A DNA stretch of 64,000 nt from Gossypium raimondii (lineage: Eukaryota > Streptophyta > Magnoliopsida > Malvales > Malvaceae), in NCBI RefSeq assembly GCF_025698545.1, contig NC_068570.1, forward strand, positions 53,339,924-53,403,923, read 5' to 3'. The notes beneath the pieces were generated by a model. The model made no database searches, was not told the DNA's origin, and saw nothing but the letters and a program-made list of their open reading frames with translations. The position numbers and the translations under genes are program-made. Numbering within the stretch: the first letter of the stretch is position 1; each line of letters starts with the position of its first letter. Shown one piece after another: positions 60,364 to 64,000 of this stretch.

Positions 60364-60749
60364 TGAAAATATTAAAATTTTAAAATTATTTTTAAAAAAA
60401 TTAAAAATTTTAAAATTTGCTTAAAATAATGAAATTTAATGGAAAAAGAAATTTAATATGGATTTGGAGATTTTTTGAAGGAAATTGAGAGGATTTTGGA
60501 AGGAATTTGAGAGTTTGAGAGAATTTTGGAAGGAATTTGAGAGAATTTTTGAACGGAATTGAGAGAATTTTTGAAGGAAATTGATATTGAATTTATTTGT
60601 GAAAATAAAAGGGGTGGGGGGTTTATATAGTAAAAAAAAAATTGACCGTTGGGGGGGGCAACGGTCAAAAAATTGACCGTTGAGCCTTTGTTCTTGCAGC
60701 GTCCACATCGCGTCACGTCGGTAGCGACTGGCGGCGTGGAAGGAAATCG

Positions 60750-60943
60750 CTTCCTCAAGGACGCGATTTCCTTCCACGTCAGCAGGTCGCGCTGACGTGG
60801 ACGCGATGTCCTGTCACGTACCCTGACATCGCTCTGACGTGGACGCGATTTCGCGGAAAATGGTCCATTCCGGTAAATAATTAAAAAACCGGCCCATTTC
60901 CGTAATTTTTTTTAAAAAATGGGCTTTTTTTGGTAAATTAGCC
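60750..60943 (-). repeat. Right terminal inverted repeat of the second MULE
   Basis: Inverted partner of 57303-57500. It carries GCGCTGACGTGGACGCGATG and CATTCCGGTAAATAATTAAA on plus. The AAATACTTT duplication follows directly. Confidence 0.8.
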
Positions 60944-60952
60944 AAATACTTT

Positions 60953-61275
60953 TTCCAAATTTAATCACCATTAAGATATTTTTTAAAATAAAAAAGGATA
61001 AATGATCAGAGGGAGAGAAGTGATTAAAAGGGCTATTTTCACCTTATGTTGAACTATGGTTGAATAATTAGAAGAGATGTGTGATGGATTATGTTGAGCG
61101 AAAACCATTGATTTTAGTGACCTAGCTTGAAGGACAACCTCCAAATCAAAATTGTGGAATTCCAAAAAAAGAGGCTCACCATCCACTCTTACTTTTTGTA
61201 CCTTTAGATTCTTGCTGCTTAGTTCCTATTTCTTTCTTCCATCGGATTCCTTGATCGAGAAGCAGTAATTGAACC
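60953..61275. other. 5' flank of the second CHX gene
   Basis: Short AT-rich stretch with a CT-rich segment (TTCCTATTTCTTTCTTCC) at 61224-61241 that is probably 5' UTR. With a MULE inserted only about 330 bp upstream of the start codon, much of the original promoter may be displaced. Confidence 0.4.
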
Positions 61276-64000
61276 ATGGAAGGGGGATTAACTCATGATG
61301 CAATCAAGATTGGTAAAAACGTGACCATTCTTTGCATAAACAACTCATTTAAGAAAATCCCAGCAAAGAGTATATGGCTCAGTGGTAACCCTCTCGTCAG
61401 CCCCACCACTCTTCTCATGTTTCAGCTCTCTAGCATTTCAACGGTCTCACTTCTCATCAATGTTTGTTTCAAGCCTTTAGGACAATCATCCTTGGTCTCG
61501 CAGATTTTTGTATGTTATTTTTCTTTTCGATTCTAACATTAAGTTACTTAAATGTATCATATACTTATTTACTTACATTTATAATTAACATCAGGTTCTA
61601 AACACTTGTGTTAACCAAAAACCCAGGGTGGAATGATATTTGGCCCATCAATTCTTGGCCACAGCCAAGACGTAGCAGACACCGTTTTCCCGATCCATAG
61701 CCGAGCTATAATGGATGTGTTCTCAGGATTCGGCATCATGTTCTTCTTCTTCGAAGTTGGAGTAAAGATTGACCCGTACCTGATGGTGTGTCCGGGACGA
61801 ATGGCTGCAGTTATAGGCGCTTCGGCTCTCATCATTACGACGGGTCTTTCAATTGGACTTGCTGTTTTCTTAAAGACGTCCGTCACCATGAGTACCTCCC
61901 TCCAGAACTCGTTGATACTTGTAGCAGCATCTCAGTCTTTAACAGCTTTCCCTGTAATTTCTACACTGCTAGACGAGCTCAAGATTATAAACACTGATGT
62001 CGGTCGGATTGCTCTCTCTTCCTCCATGTTTTCCTTTTTAATCGGTTTTTCGACGACTTCGATTCTTTTCTCCATCAAACAAGCCAGTTCCCATCATATT
62101 TACAGTTTTCTACCGCCCTTTCTTTCCGTAGTTGCATTTGTAGCCACCAACTTTTTAATTCTTCGTCCCAAGTTAAAGAAGATGTTTACTCAAGCAATGG
62201 GTCCAAAATGTATTGATGAGAAGACCATAGCATTTATATTCATCCTAGTCATGGTGTCGGCATTCATTAGCGAGGTAATCGGGCAGCATTACATCTTCGG
62301 ACCATTACTTTTAGGCCTGGCTGTGCCTGATGGACCGCCTTTAGGCGCAGCTATATCGTCCAAGCTAGCTTCTCTCGGGTTAGCCTTTTTCTATCCAGCC
62401 TACTGCGCTGTCACCGGCCTGCAAACAAATGTCTTCGACGTCGATTTAGAAACTTACTACATTATCGGGATCATCATCATCTTTACTTTCGTGGTCAAGC
62501 TTATAGCAGTGATATTACCAGCTCTCTGCTTTAATTTGCCCATCAAAGAAGCAGTTGTGCTTGCACTGATTCTAAACGCAAGAGGCATTGTTGAACTTAC
62601 TTTCGTCAATCTTTGGAAGGACGGCAAGGTTCGTTATAGACCCTTAGTTTTTCACTACTTAATGATTTTAACATCCTTTAAATTAACCTAAAGCCTAGGG
62701 GTGTGCAAATTTCAGCTAAAACCGAATAAATTCGGTTAACCCACCGAATTCGGTTAATCGGTTGGTTAACCGAATTAATTCGGTCGAGGTCGGTTAACTG
62801 AATTAACAGAATTTAATAAATAATTTTATAATATATAAGTATTCGATCGGTTCGGTTAATTTTTTGGAAATATAAATTAATCGGTCGGTTAATTTTTTAT
62901 ATGTTTTATACTTGTTTTAACCAAAAATAAAAAATATATAAATTTCGGTTAACCGACCGAATTAACTGAAAAAGTTCGGTTCGATTAACGGTTAAGAGTT
63001 TAAAAGGGTCGGTTAATGGTAATTTGAGTTGGTTGACCGGTCGGTTAACCGATTGAACACTCCTACTAAAACTTCCGTTTTTTCGATTGCAGCAAATCGG
63101 GAATCAATCATTTACGCTGGTAACGGTCTCGGTATTGGTAGTGACCGCGATTATAACTCCATTGGTACGAATGTTGTATGATCCGGAGAAGCAATGTGTT
63201 TCAGAAAAGAGAAGTACCATCCATCATTCCAACAGTAGTTTAGAGTTTCGTATCCTGGTTTGCATTCATAACCCTGAAAATATCCCAACAATGATGAACA
63301 TCCTTGAAGTAACCCATGCCAGTGAAATGAACCCCGTTGCGGTCACAGCTATGGTCCTAATTGAACTTATGGGGAGATCAACCCCGGTCCTCGTACGGAC
63401 TGACAAGTATCGCGGAGAAACGCCATTGTTGGCAGACCAAGTACTCAATTCCCTGATCCAGTACGAGGCACGCAATGAAGGCTGCACCACTGCTCAATCA
63501 TACACATCAATGTCACAATTTCAGACAATGCACGATGATATCTGTCGTATAGCAATCGACAAGCGTGCCAACATATTGATCCTGCCTTTCCACAAGAAAT
63601 GGGCTATAAGTGGGAAGATCGAGTCCACCAGTAGTCCCATACAAAACTTGAACATCAATGTCCTAAACAAGGCACCATGTTCTGTTGGAATCCTTATAGA
63701 CAGGGGAATCCTAACTGGATTCACGTCGGTCCGGACATCCCAGTTGAAATTCCACGTCGCCGTCCTCTTCCTAAGCGGGTCCGATGACTTGGAAGCGCTA
63801 GCTTACAGCTTCCGAATGGGGAAACATGAACGCGTTCATCTAACCATCATCCGTTTACTCGTTTCCGGAGACGAAAACTCGAAAGACATAAAGTTCGACA
63901 ACAATGTGATCCATGAATATCGACAAGCTAACAAGGAAAATGATCGTATTACGTATGAAGAAAGGGTATTGACAGATGGGTTATGCTTATCTTCGTATAT
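61276..64000 (+). CDS. CHX: Second CHX-family cation/H+ antiporter, cut by window end
   Basis: Exons are 61276-61509, 61627-62628 and 63093 to beyond the window (TTT|GTATGT, CCCAG|GGTGGA, AAG|GTTCGT, TTGCAG|CAAATC; phase 0). Start ATG 61276 gives MEGGLTHDAIKIGKNVTILC. About 714 residues are visible without a stop. Exchanger-domain landmarks are GGMIFGPSILGHSQDV (79-94), FFFEVGVKID, LTAFPVIS (183-190), YIFGPLLLGLAVPDGPPLG and LNARGIVELTFV. The soluble half contains RILVCIHNPENIPTMMNIL, ILPFHKKWAISGKI and NVLNKAPCSVGILIDRG. At the position where the first CHX gene has Asp217 (LISDM) this protein reads FSFL, with Phe at about residue 215. It may therefore transport differently or not at all. Intron 2 carries a MITE. 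Confidence 0.9.
62696..63065. mobile_element. CGGTTAA-rich MITE in intron 2 of the second CHX gene
   Basis: The left end TAGGGGTGTGCAAATTTC and reverse-complemented right end TAGGAGTGTTCAATCGG form inverted repeats. Flanks CTAAAGCC (62688-62695) and CTAAAACT (63066-63073) match at six of eight positions, consistent with a hAT-type duplication. The body is dense in CGGTTAAC and CGGTCGGTTAA motifs, many self-complementary. Splice sites of the 464-nt intron are outside the insertion. Confidence 0.7.

Larger units (their letters stand above)
57303..60943. mobile_element. Second MULE, about 3.6 kb, lacking transposase but carrying the PMD gene
   Basis: Flanked by a perfect 9-bp duplication AAATACTTT (57294-57302 and 60944-60952). 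Both ends begin GGCTAATTTACCAAAAAAAG and continue as a long inverted repeat through AAATGGGCCGGTTTTTTAAT and GCGAAATCGCGTCCACGTC. Tip sequences and internal layout relate it to the MULE at 24183. It has the same subterminal tandem units, telomere-like tract and minus-strand PMD gene, but no mudrA and no 49-bp minisatellite. It is therefore a non-autonomous deletion derivative or sister subfamily. Confidence 0.88.

Noticed and set aside
61276..62695. Second CHX gene as a pseudogene because of the missing Asp
   Set aside because: All visible splice sites are canonical and the frame is open to the window end, so loss of one residue does not by itself show decay.

Overview
This is a nuclear genomic window from a flowering plant: introns have GT-AG borders, intergenic DNA is AT-rich, and nested plant transposons occupy much of it. 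The repeat families (a Mutator-like element carrying a plant mobile domain gene, a CACTA element with GCGGCG hairpin arrays, a Tat-type gypsy element) suggest a cotton relative (Malvaceae, probably Gossypium). That assignment comes from memory of these families, not from a search.

Five host genes are supported. From left to right they are: a LURP-one-related protein (676-1295, minus); a small Sel1-like repeat protein (14055-15252, plus); a calcium-dependent staphylococcal-type nuclease of the CAN family (15910-17834, minus, nine exons); and two cation/H+ exchangers of the CHX family, both on plus (20629-23153 complete; 61276 to the window end, cut off). The two CHX genes have introns at the same positions and in the same phase. 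They look like members of a local cluster that transposons pushed apart to about 38 kb.

The rest is mostly mobile DNA, and many insertions can be delimited from target-site duplications (TSDs). 1797-8876 is a 7.1 kb PIF/Harbinger element (TSD TTA) with a broken transposase and a broken Myb/SANT-like ORF. 9009-9513, 18589-19199 and 45136-45593 are hAT-like miniature elements with 8-bp TSDs. 24183-31393 is a 7.2 kb Mutator-like element (TSD 9 of 10 bp) with a decayed mudrA-type transposase on plus and a decayed plant-mobile-domain (PMD) gene on minus. 31895-39036 is a 5'-truncated Tat-type gypsy element with a 2.4 kb LTR. It is fused directly to a 3'-truncated copia element (39031-43232), followed by another copia gag remnant.

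46596-56520 is a layered nest: a copia LTR interrupted by a gypsy-type solo LTR (TSD GTATG), itself interrupted by a 6.5 kb CACTA element (TSD ATT). The CACTA element carries exon fragments of several unrelated host genes. 57303-60943 is a second, shorter Mutator-like element of the same family (perfect 9-bp TSD) that has lost the transposase but kept the PMD gene. A small MITE (62696-63065) sits in the last intron of the second CHX gene, and a related copy is cut by the left window edge.

No genuinely new system was proven. The strongest leads are the multi-gene CACTA capture, the PMD gene retained in a transposase-less Mutator derivative, the copia/gypsy fusion junction, the loss of catalytic Asp residues at presumed CpG sites in the gypsy polyprotein, and the CHX paralogue lacking a conserved membrane Asp.
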